Of a stretch of 64,000 nt of DNA, positions 55,948 through 64,000 are shown one piece after another. How positions within the stretch are numbered: the stretch's first letter is position 1; each line of letters starts with the position of its first letter. This DNA comes from CAVWUA01 sp963758025. Its GTDB lineage: Bacteria; Planctomycetota; Planctomycetia; Isosphaerales; Isosphaeraceae. The position numbers and the translations under genes are program-made. A model generated the notes under the pieces. The model searched no databases, was not told where the DNA came from, and saw nothing but the letters and a program-made list of their open reading frames with translations. The stretch is from positions 620,001 to 684,000 of the forward strand of contig CAVWUA010000006.1 of the NCBI GenBank assembly GCA_963758025.1, written 5' to 3'.

Positions 55948-56766
55948 TCAGGAACGCCAGGCATACAGCATACCGTGGGGGTAGGCCGGATTGCGGTTCA
56001 CCCGGCAGACGTAGTTCAGGTCTTTCAGGTAGGATTCGAGCCGGAACGATGTGCGCTTCGTATCCTCGTTGTGGTATTCGATGGCCAGCCGATCCACCTT
56101 GGGCCAAACGTCGCGCGAGGCCCCCTCGACGATGGCGATTTCCGCCCCTTCGGTATCGATCTTGAGCAGGTCGCAGTGCTCGATCCCGGCATCATTGAAG
56201 AACTGGTCCAGCGTCATCGCCCGGACGGGCTCGCCCCGCTTCGAGTGGCCGAACGTGCGCTCGCCGCTTGTCGTCGTGGGACGATCGAGGTAGAGGGGCT
56301 CGTCGCTGTCGCTGACGGCGATATTGTACGTGTGGATCGTCGATTCCAGGCTGTTCCGCTCGACATTGTCCCGCAACGTGACATACGTTCCATGGTCCGG
56401 CTCGACCGCGAACACCCGGATTCCCGGCGCGCGGTGATGACATCGCAGGGCGAAAATCCCGATGTTCGCCCCCAGGTCCACGACCACGTGGTTCTTCGCC
56501 GGTTGGTAAAACTCCGGACTGTCGTAAATCGAACAGACAAAGATCTCACGAAAGACGAACAGAGCGGGATCTTCCGGTCGGGAATGGATCACCGGCCCGT
56601 CACGAACGGCAAGCCGTGTTACCGGCTGACCCCGCAGGATGTCTGCTCCGACTTCCACATAATTCTTCACATATGGATATAACTCGTACACCCGCTTTAA
56701 TGGAGACAGAGTTCTGCGCAGATTTTGATATAGAGTCACCGAACTGTCTCCGGACGATCCGATCAT
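55948..56766 (-). CDS. FkbM-family methyltransferase
   Basis: 272 residues. SAM-binding motif I is VVVDLGANIGIFAL, followed by IRVFAVEPDHGTYVTLRDNV (acidic motif binding the ribose), IAVSDSDEPLYL and the C-terminal core MTLDQFFNDAGIEHCDLLKI with DTEGAEIAIVEGA, all diagnostic for FkbM methyltransferases. Members O-methylate sugars or lipids; the acceptor is not known. It is leftward, convergent with the transporter gene, and its upstream region is noticeably AT-rich, as often seen in surface-glycan genes. Confidence 0.92.
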   Translation of the reverse strand: MIGSSGDSSVTLYQNLRRTLSPLKRVYELYPYVKNYVEVGADILRGQPVTRLAVRDGPVIHSRPEDPALFVFREIFVCSIYDSPEFYQPAKNHVVVDLGANIGIFALRCHHRAPGIRVFAVEPDHGTYVTLRDNVERNSLESTIHTYNIAVSDSDEPLYLDRPTTTSGERTFGHSKRGEPVRAMTLDQFFNDAGIEHCDLLKIDTEGAEIAIVEGASRDVWPKVDRLAIEYHNEDTKRTSFRLESYLKDLNYVCRVNRNPAYPHGMLYAWRS

Positions 56767-57290
56767 ATTTTAGACAAATCGCAATAAAATAAATATTTGA
56801 TGTTTTTCTTGGTAGACATTCACTCGTGGTCATAATTCAGAATCAGGTTCCACCTGGTGTGGCTTCTGGCCTCGCGCGATCATGAAGGACTTGTCAACCT
56901 CCGGGTGTCGACGATCCATGGGGATTATCCAGGACTCCATTGATCGCTCCGCGAGTCTTGCAAGGGAATGCCAGTTTCCACCGACAGCTCGCGCGACGCA
57001 AGCGGCGAGTGATTTGCCAGCTCCGGCTTTGATTTCTCTTGGGTTCGATGTTCGAGACGACCTCAAGGACTTGACCGAAGGCCGTCCCGCCGAGGAGGCT
57101 ATTAAATTAGAGCGACTGGCACGGTACTCGATCAAGCCCGTGTTCCGTAAGGTGAAGGCGCGTCATCAAGAGGTGAGATCATCCACTCCAGTCCCAGGGG
57201 ACGCAAGACGTCCCTTGATTGGAGCCGGTGGCATTACGTCCCCGGGTCATGATCTCGCCGGGTTCCGCTCCGTCGTGTTGCGGAAATGCC
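56767..57290. other. AT-richer intergenic region, no gene called
   Basis: 524 bases upstream of the FkbM gene. Open frames on both strands (for example a minus-strand frame 56830-57135 and a plus-strand frame 56882-57349) overlap each other, lack ribosome sites and show no recognisable motif. It could contain a decayed gene. Confidence 0.4.
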
Positions 57291-57737
57291 TCAATCGTCC
57301 TTGGTTGGGTGGAGGACGCGCTCGCTCGTGCGCCGGAGAACGTCGATGAGAAAATGCCGGTGTGCCTCCTGCTCGGCGGGGACGGTGATCCGCTCCAGTT
57401 CGTCGGCCAGGAAACCGAAGACGCCGCCGATATGGTCCCGGCCGAGCCCGCGCGGGCCGAGAAAACTCACGAGCCAGCCGGCGTAACGTTCGAAGTGGCA
57501 AGGGTCGTTCAGAACGGCCGTGGCGTCGAGGTAGTTCAGGTGCCAGTGATTGTCCTCGGCCGTGAGCTGTCGGCCTCGCTCGCCGTAGCGCTCGACCAGG
57601 TCTGGCCAGGTCTGGTAAATCCGTGTGAGGCAGGCGTTGGCGATGGCCGCGCCGTGCTCGCGCAGGATCGGACTTCGTAACTCTTGCAGCGGTCTGGGAC
57701 GCGTTCCGCCGTGAGAGGTCACGGTGGGCTCGCTCAT
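57291..57737 (-). CDS. all-helical protein of unknown function
   Basis: 148 residues from ATG 57737 with GAGGAAGGA upstream. The sequence is all-helical with LREHGAAIANACLTRIYQTW and PDLVERYGERGRQLTAEDNHW (then HLNYLDATAVLND), followed by FERYAGWLVSFLGPRGLGRD and FGFLADELERI. In my recollection this pattern resembles the helical module found ahead of some B12-binding regulators, but no B12-binding part is present here. I would not name it beyond that. It is in the leftward group, downstream of the copper monooxygenase gene (197-base gap). Confidence 0.6.
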   Translation of the reverse strand: MSEPTVTSHGGTRPRPLQELRSPILREHGAAIANACLTRIYQTWPDLVERYGERGRQLTAEDNHWHLNYLDATAVLNDPCHFERYAGWLVSFLGPRGLGRDHIGGVFGFLADELERITVPAEQEAHRHFLIDVLRRTSERVLHPTKDD

Positions 57738-57934
57738 GGAGTCCTTCCTCATGGATGGTATCGTTCTGAATTGTGCGCTCATGATACCGTCGAGGTCGGA
57801 AATGTCCAAGCCATGCGAGGACCAGCGATTCAGTTCATCCTGGTGTTTGGAACGAAGGTCGAAGGTGGAATCGGGGTCTTCGCCTCATCGGTGATCCGCC
57901 AACGTTCCGGCGAACAGGATGGGGACCGCCTTGC

Positions 57935-59380
57935 TCAGGGAGCGGTCTCCGTGGTCGCCTCGTCTTGCGAACGGGCCGCGGCGCGGCGTCGAAGCTGCTC
58001 GATCAAGAGGCCGAGCCGCGCTCCGGTCGCCCCTCCCGGACGGCCCTCGGCGTTCGCCGGGACGGCGAGACGCGCCGGCGCCTGGTTGTCCAGGTGCTCG
58101 TCATCGCGGGTCAGTTGCAGGAAGCCGATGCACATCTCGTCGGTTGTCTGCTCACCCCAGCGCACGTCGATCGGCGGCTGGCTCGGGTTGTACGGGTTCT
58201 CGGCGGAGTTGTCGAAGTGGGCGACCATCGCGAGGACCGTTCCTTTGGGCAGGCCGACGGGGGTGGCGAAGTCGTACGTGTCCTGCCAGTTGAAGTCCCA
58301 GCGATCGACCTGGATCAAGGGGACCTCCGCCCCGTCGGGCGTCCGGGCCGTCAATCGGAAGTCCTTGCCCAGCCAGTGCATGTGCGGAATCACGGCGACA
58401 ACATGGGCGTCGTAGGGCAGGGTCAAGGAGCCAGTCACCTCGAAGTTCGGTTCGCCGGCGGGGATACGCAGTTCGGGACGGCTGAAGAGGCGGGGACGGG
58501 GCGGGAAGACCGCCGCGCCCGGACTTGCTTGTCGATGGGTGTGTCGGCGAAGTACAGGCCGATGGAGGTCGCGTCGGTCTCGACCTTGCCGTTCTTGTGA
58601 TAGTGGACCTGGATCAGGACGTCGGACCCGGCGGGCAAGAACCGGCCCACGCCCTCCGGCAACGGCCTCGGCGCCTTGCCGGGGGCCCAGCCGCCCAGCC
58701 CTCCCGACGGGAAGAACGGCAACCCGTTCGGCTGCGTGCCGAACCCGCCAAAGACACTGTAGCCGGATAACGGGTCGGCCTCGTCCATCTGGCGGGCCTG
58801 TCCCTTCGTATCGAATGCCGAGAGGATGTGGTGCACGATCTGCCGGTTCCCCGGCTTGAAATCGACGGCCGATACCCAGCGCCCCTCGGTCAGGCCCGTC
58901 GGCACGACGAACACGCGGAACTCGTCCGCGCCACCGGCGGCCAGGGTGTAGGGTTCCGGCACGGTCAGGATCAGGTCCGGCTCACCCAGGGGCCAGTCGG
59001 AGGTGAACTCCCGAGGGGCAGGGGCCTCCTGTCGGGTTCCCCTCGGGGCATCCGGCCGCGACCCACGCCGTCAGGGTGGCGATCTCCTCCTCGGTCATCA
59101 CCCGAGCATCCTTGAACGGGCCGCCCACGGTCGTCGAGGCGTGCCAGGGGGGCATGCGCCGGTCCTCGGTCAGCGTCACGATGTCCGACGCCCGCTTGCG
59201 GACCTGCTCGAAGGACAGCAAGGCGAAGGGCGCGACCTGCCCTGGCCGGTGGCATTCCTGGCAATGCCGCTGAAGGATCGGCACGACGTCCCGGTGATAC
59301 GACGGTTCCGCCCCCGGCGCGGCCTGAGCCTCCAGCAAGACAGCCAGGATCAGACCCATCACCCATCGCAAGCGGACCAT
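57935..59380 (-). CDS. exported cytochrome c/copper monooxygenase-like fusion (two frame breaks)
   Basis: About 482 residues after repair. A signal peptide (MVRLRWVMGLILAVLLEAQA) leads into a haem c site, CQECH (Cys40, Cys43, His44), with PPWHAS downstream. The C-terminal half matches peptidylglycine/dopamine monooxygenases: QIVHHILSAF (His pair), VLIQVHYHKNG (H-x-H), VIPHMHWLGKDF (second H-x-H) and DEMCIGFLQL (Met ligand). These bind the two coppers. Break 1 near 59022: adding CG to CCGACA gives NPRQEAPAPREFTSDW. Break 2 near 58517: one base restores VRARAVFPPRP. The haem domain may supply electrons instead of ascorbate. Substrate unknown; it should act in the periplasm. Confidence 0.85.
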
Positions 59381-59490
59381 GCGGCACCTCGTCGTTGGCG
59401 TGTGCGAGTTCGAGAATCCTCCCCAGAGATACTACCCCGAACCCGCGCCGGGGTTTCGTCGCGGCTCGCGGAATCGACAGGGGCCGCGGC

Positions 59491-62183
59491 TCAGTCCACC
59501 GGTTCCACGTCGAGCCAGTTCGGGCCGGCGCCGATGTCCACCTTCAAGGGCACGTCCAGGGTCAGGGCGCCGGTCATGGCCTCGCGGACGAGGCGGGCCA
59601 GGCGGGACAGTTCCTCGCGCGGGGCTTCGAAGACCAGCTCGTCGTGGATCTGGAGCAGCATGCGCGCCTGGAGCTTCTCATCCCGGATGCGCCGGGAGAC
59701 GTCGAGCATGGCCCGCTTGATCAGGTCGGCGGCGGACCCCTGGATCACGGCGTTGACGGCGATCCGCTCGGCCTGGGTCTTCATCCGGTCCGTATTCTTG
59801 ATCCCGGTGACGGTCCGGCGGCGGCCGAGGATCGTCTCAACCCGCCCGGCGGCCTGGGCTTTCTGGAGCGTCTCGGTGATGAACCGGCCGACCCCTTCGT
59901 ACTCGGCGAAATAGGCGTCGATGAAGGCGTCGGCCTCCGCGGCGTGATCCCCAGGCGGGTTGCCAGACCGTAGCCGCTCAGGCCGTAGATCACGCCGAAG
60001 TTGACCGTCTTGGCCATCCGGCGCTGTTCGCGGCTCACCTCCGACTCCGCCACGCCGAAAATCCGCGAGGCGACGACCGCGTGAATGTCCTTGTCCTCGG
60101 CGAACGCCCGGACGAGCGTCGGGTCCTTCGAGTAGTGCGCCAGGATGCGCAGCTCGATCTGCGAGTAATCGGCCGTGAGCAGGGCCCAGCCGTCGAAGCC
60201 CGGCACGAACGCCTGGCGGATCTGGCGGCCGTCCTCGGTGCGGACCGGAATGTTCTGGAGGTTCGGGTCGCTGGAACTCAAGCGGCCGGTCGCCGTGACC
60301 ACCTGGTTGAACGATGCATGGACGCGGCCGTCCTCGGGGTGGACCAGCAGCGGCAAGGCGTCGAGATACGTCCCCTTGAGCTTGTCGAGCTGGCGGTGCT
60401 CGATGATGAGCTTCGGCAAGGGGTGCTTTCCGGCCAGTTCCTCCAGCACATCGACGGCCGTGCTCGGGTCGCCGCCGGGGGTCTTGGAGATCACCGGCAG
60501 CTTCAGCTCGTCAAAGAGCACTTGCCGCAACTGCTGTGGAGAGCCGATGTTGAATTCGTGCCCGGCCTCCTTGTAGATCTCCGTCTTGATCGCGTCAAGC
60601 CGCGCGGCGAACTCCTCCGAGAGCTGCCGCAGCTTCGGCACGTCCACCTTGACCCCCAGGCGCTCCATCTCCGCGAGGACGCCAATCAAGGGACGTTCCA
60701 GGTCGGCGTAGAGGCCCCAGAGCCCCTCCTCGCGGACCCTCGGCGCGAGGATCGCCTCGATCCGCCAGGCGGCGTCGGCGTCCTCCCCCGCGTAGGCCGT
60801 GACCTTGGCCACCTCGACCTGATCCATCGTCGTCTGCGACTTCCCTTTGCCGATCAGGCTGGTGATCGGGATCATCGTGTGATCGAGCAACCGGCGCGAG
60901 AGTTCGTCGAGGTTGTGGTTGCGTTCGCCGCTTTCGAGCAGGTAGCTCAGGACCATCGTATCCGTGACCGGCCCGGCCAGCTCCAGGCCCGCGCGCTTCA
61001 AGACGAGCATGTCGTACTTGAGGTTCTGCCCGACCTTCTCCGTCTTCGGGTTCGTCAGGACCTTCCAGAGCGCATCGAGCGTCGCGTCGAGCCCGAGCAC
61101 CCGGCTTCCCTCCGGCCCCTTGACGGGCAGGTAATACGCCTCCCCCTCCTTCCAGCAGAAGGACAGGCCGGTCAGGTCCGCGCGGAGGGGGTCGAGGGCC
61201 GTCGTCTCGGTATCGACGCTGAACTTCTTCTGTTTCTCCAGCTCCTTGAGGAACGTCGCGAGTTTCTCCGGCGTGTCGATCGTCTGATAGGCGGCGGTGT
61301 CCCAGACCGTCTCGGGCGGCTTCTCGGTATCGACGATCTCATCGAGGAAGCGGTGAAAGCCGCACTCGATGCACAGAGCCTTCAGGGCCCTGGCGTCGTA
61401 GCCGTCGTAATGCAGGTCGTTCCACTCGAACGACAGGGGGAGGTCGTCCTTCAGCTCGATCAACTGGCGGCCGAGCCGGACGCGCTCGGCGTGCTCGCGG
61501 AGGTTCTCCTGCTTCTTGGCCCCCTTGACCTTGTCCACGTTCTGGAGCAGGGTTTCGAGGTCGCCGAACTCTTCGAGTAGCTTCGCGCCCGTCTTGAGGC
61601 CGATGCCGGGGACTCCCGGCACGTTATCCACGGCGTCGCCGGTCAGAGCGAGCAGGTCCACGACCTGCGAGGGGGTCACGCCCCAGTCGGTTTTCAGGGT
61701 CTCGGCGTCGAGAACCTGCCCCTTGCGGATGTTGTAAATCTTGATCTGATCGTCGAGGAGCTGGCGGGCGTCCTTGTCGGCCGTGCAGATGAAGACGTCC
61801 AGCCCGCGCTGTTCCCCCTGACGGGCGAGGCTGGCGATGACGTCGTCGGCCTCGTACCCTTGCTCCATCAGCACGGGAACGCCGAACGACTCGAACAGGC
61901 CCTTGATGACGGGGATCTGCGGACGCAGCTCCTCGGGCATTGGCTTGCGCTGGGCCTTGTATTGCTCGTACAAGTCGTTGCGGAAGACCGGCCCCGCGCC
62001 GTCGAAGGCGGCGGCGAGGTAATCGGGCTTGCGGGTCTTGAGCAGGTTGAGCACGTCGCGGAAGATGCCGAAGACGGCATTCGTCGGCTGGCTCGCCGGC
62101 CCAGTCATCGCGGGAATGGCGTGGAAGACCTGATAGATAAAAGAATACGCGTCGATGATGTACAGAGAGGGCCGGGCGCTCAT
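59491..62183 (-). CDS. polA: DNA polymerase I (one-base frame break near 59943)
   Basis: About 897 residues after repair. The 5'-3' exonuclease domain (1-~290) has EADDVIASLA and GDAVDNVPGVPGIGLKTGAK. The 3'-5' exonuclease keeps its acidic residues: FSVDTETTALDP, NLKYDMLVLKR and YAGEDADAAW, so proofreading is likely. The polymerase part has motif A LLTADYSQIELRILAHYSK, motif B RRMAKTVNFGVIYGLSGYGL and motif C QIHDELVFEAP. The break falls just after GLATRLGITP; adding a base to CGCCGCGG gives ITPAEADAFIDAYFAEYEG. PolA fills gaps and replaces RNA primers. As it is normally essential for repair, the break is most likely a consensus error. Confidence 0.96.
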
Positions 62184-62397
62184 GGATGATTGCGATCCAT
62201 CGAGAGAAGGGCAGCGGGTATTGAGACTTTACCGTACCCGAGGCGCGATCATCCCTCAAGCGAGGAAGATTTCACCGCGAAGAACGCGGAGATCGCAATG
62301 AGATAGCCGGAGAAAACGAGAACGCGAGGAAACCATCTCTCTTGCCCCGGCGGCGTTCAGCGTCCACGATGGAGAGGAGCGAGAAAGGGGGGTGACG

Positions 62398-63045
62398 ATG
62401 ACGACGCGTGTGCGGACATTCCCCGAGGAGGGGCTGGAAACGTGGCTTTCCCGGAAGGTCCGATCCGGAGCGCTCCTGACGTTGCCCACCTATCGCCCCG
62501 AGAACTCCCGGTTCGGGCAGCGCCCCGAGAAAGTCGCGCGGGCCTTGCTCGACGCCTTGACTCGCTCGGATGAGGCATCCGACGTCCGCGCCGAGGCGTT
62601 GGCGTTCCGTGCCTGGGTCGAGACGCAGCCGGGGGAGCCCTCGCGGATTTCCGGACATGCCCCCAGGGGGCACCGGTACGATGGGACGCTCCGCCCCGAT
62701 GACATCCACCACGCGTTGCGGACGATTGCCGACCCGCCTCCCCTGGCGCCCGGTGAGGACTTCCGCATGAGCTGGCCCGTCCGGGGGCCGCTGGACCAGA
62801 GACGCTCCCGGCTCTCGCTTTACATCCTGATCCTGCTGGCACACTTCCTGCTGCTCCTCGCCGTGCTAGGGATCGCGCCGCGGGTGCTGGATGTGCGGAT
62901 CTGGGGTGATCGGATCACCGAGGTCCTTCTCGGCTTGATTCTCGGGCACCTGCTCGCCTTCGTCTGGATGACGCGTCGCATTCAGGCATTGAGCCGATGG
63001 TCGCGTCTGAGCCGATCCAAAGTTTGGAAAACCCGCGCGGGGTGA
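62398..63045 (+). CDS. membrane protein of unknown function
   Basis: 215 residues from ATG 62398, with AAGGGGGG five bases upstream; a GTG two codons earlier is possible but would overlap the ribosome site. A polar N-terminus (1-~140) with LSRKVRSGALLTLPTYRPEN and RPDDIHHALRTIADPP precedes two membrane helices, LSLYILILLAHFLLLLAVLG and ITEVLLGLILGHLLAFVWM, and a basic tail. No family is recognised. Divergent from polA (214-base gap). Confidence 0.7.
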   Translation: MTTRVRTFPEEGLETWLSRKVRSGALLTLPTYRPENSRFGQRPEKVARALLDALTRSDEASDVRAEALAFRAWVETQPGEPSRISGHAPRGHRYDGTLRPDDIHHALRTIADPPPLAPGEDFRMSWPVRGPLDQRRSRLSLYILILLAHFLLLLAVLGIAPRVLDVRIWGDRITEVLLGLILGHLLAFVWMTRRIQALSRWSRLSRSKVWKTRAG

Positions 63046-63093
63046 TGGCCCCTGATGCGAACGCAACTTGCTGTCCAATCAAGAGTAGGGGCG

Positions 63094-63504
63094 ATGATGA
63101 GCGGTGACGTCTGGATAAGAATCGGTGGAATTTCCGGTGCCCTGGCCGTCGGCCTGGGTGCCTTCGGTGCACACGCCTTGCGATCGCGAGTCACCTCAAA
63201 GATGTTGGACCCGCGCATGTTGGAGATTTTTGAGACTGGCGTGCGCTACCAGATGGTCCACGCCCTGGCGCTGCTGGCCGTCGGCCTGCTGGCCCTGCAC
63301 GGGCGCACCGGAACCGCGCTGAGCGTGGCCGGATGGGGCTTCCTGCTCGGCAGCCTGATGTTCTCCGGCAGCCTGTACGGCCTCGCTCTCTCGATCGGCC
63401 CGTCAAAGATCCTCGGCCCGATCACCCCGCTCGGCGGCACGGCCTTCATCATCGGCTGGATCGCCCTGGCCGTCGCGGCGGGACCCGCCAAGCCGCTCGG
63501 CTGA
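63094..63504 (+). CDS. DUF423 small membrane protein (YgdD-like)
   Basis: 136 residues from the ATG pair at 63094/63097. Four hydrophobic helices and the family signature: GGISGALAVGLGAFGAHALR at the N-terminus, YQMVHALALLAVGLLAL in the middle and TPLGGTAFIIGWIALAVAA at the end. YgdD-like proteins are widespread inner-membrane proteins of unknown function. It follows the previous membrane protein gene at 48 bases. Confidence 0.9.
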   Translation: MMSGDVWIRIGGISGALAVGLGAFGAHALRSRVTSKMLDPRMLEIFETGVRYQMVHALALLAVGLLALHGRTGTALSVAGWGFLLGSLMFSGSLYGLALSIGPSKILGPITPLGGTAFIIGWIALAVAAGPAKPLG

Positions 63505-63566
63505 GGGCAATCTATGGCCGTTCATCCTGCGTGAACCCGCGACGGTGCGTCGGGTCGCCTCCGCGC

Positions 63567-64000
63567 TCAAGGGGTCAGGCCATGCCGCTTGGCGAACTCG
63601 CGGCGCGTCTCTTCGCTGATGAAGTAGTACGTCTTCCCTTCATGTTCGAGCGTGGCCGCGGCGAAGTACTTCGGAAAGCTGATGCCCGCCACGGTGTCGG
63701 AGACCATCACCCGTTCCTGGTACTGCTTCGTCGTGTGTAATTCCAGGAACACGTTGGCGAAATCGACGATGCGATCGTCGATCCATTTTCCCACAGCCGC
63801 TTCGTCGTAGGACTCGATCGGCATCTCCAGCCGAGCATGAGGATTGAACCGGAAGAAGATGGGGATGATCTCAAGGTTGTAGTCGAGCAGGATGAGCCGC
63901 ACGTCCGAGTCGTGGGTCAGCCGGAAGCCGAGCTTGATCACGCCCGCCAGCTCGGACTTCACGTCGAGCGTGACCGACCTGGAGTAAAACCGCTCGGTCT
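63567..64000 (-). CDS. protein with YHS-like C-terminus (N-terminus beyond window)
   Basis: The frame is open to the right edge, so the true start lies outside. The visible part has RLILLDYNLEIIPIFFRFNP, then WIDDRIVDFANVFLEL, and ends with FPKYFAAATLEHEGKTYYFI-SEETRREFAKRHG. That tail resembles the short YHS domain (small, with Y-F-x-S-x-x-x-x-x-F), but the usual Cys residues are missing. Product unknown. It converges with the DUF423 gene. Confidence 0.65.
   Translation of the reverse strand, partial: TERFYSRSVTLDVKSELAGVIKLGFRLTHDSDVRLILLDYNLEIIPIFFRFNPHARLEMPIESYDEAAVGKWIDDRIVDFANVFLELHTTKQYQERVMVSDTVAGISFPKYFAAATLEHEGKTYYFISEETRREFAKRHGLTP

Noticed and set aside
56830..57135. Minus-strand gene upstream of the FkbM gene
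   Set aside because: No ribosome site, no motif, and an equally open plus-strand frame overlaps it.
60081..61580. Plus-strand open frame of ~500 codons opposite polA
   Set aside because: Antisense to conserved exonuclease and polymerase motifs; no start signal.

Overview
The window is GC-rich chromosomal DNA of a planctomycete, most likely of the Isosphaeraceae/Gemmata type. The evidence is the genes themselves: two surface proteins with the planctomycete LEDR-type N-terminal motif, a DUF1080 (3-keto-disaccharide hydrolase) protein, a von Willebrand protein with an anti-sigma-like N-terminus next to an ECF sigma factor, several Uma2-family genes, a large AsmA-like protein and a cytochrome c/copper monooxygenase fusion. 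I saw no rRNA, tRNA, CRISPR array, prophage or intact insertion sequence.

Layout. 1-6.2 kb: the 3' part of an Rhs/YD-repeat protein, a small membrane protein that could be its partner, and a large tandem-repeat adhesin-like protein. 6.8-11.6 kb: an M16 peptidase, a Uma2 protein, a DUF1080 protein and a Dps-like gene. 11.8-17.9 kb: a fatty acid synthesis cluster plsX-fabD-(uma2, broken uma2)-fabG-acpP-fabF. 18-30.5 kb: a secretin-like protein, an MFS transporter, a HEAT-repeat protein, a secreted protein, an AsmA-like protein, a PP2C phosphatase and a membrane-anchored MutS-type ATPase. 30.6-35.7 kb: a duplicated-domain LEDR surface protein, then an ECF sigma factor/vWA pair. 35.7-40.1 kb: a leftward cluster (tyrosine phosphatase-like, Dabb, RsmG-SpoU fusion, metallophosphoesterase, zinc dehydrogenase). 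40.2-47.1 kb: a TetR-controlled efflux operon (adaptor, M20 peptidase, RND pump). 47.2-56.8 kb: an M28 peptidase, an APC permease, a Tat-type small protein with an amidase, an esterase, a BASS-family transporter and an FkbM methyltransferase. 57.3-64 kb: a helical-domain protein, a cytochrome/copper monooxygenase, DNA polymerase I and three small genes, the last cut by the window edge.

Working together: the fab cluster makes the acyl-phosphate and ACP-bound chains for membrane lipid synthesis. The TetR operon is a self-contained, probably autorepressed efflux system with an unusual peptidase gene inside it. The ECF/vWA pair looks like a cell-envelope signalling unit.

Data quality matters here. 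At least fourteen genes, including essential ones (fabD, fabF, polA), are interrupted by losses of one or two bases. Nearly all the two-base losses restore the frame if one CG/GC pair is added back to a short GCGC/CGCG run. I read most of these as consensus errors, not dead genes, and annotate the genes across the break. The second Uma2 copy has a different pattern (several added bases) and I treat it as a true pseudogene. I did not find a clearly new biological system. The best candidates are the M20-containing efflux operon, the RsmG-SpoU fusion, the sigma/anti-sigma-vWA pair and the Rhs tail with its small membrane neighbour.
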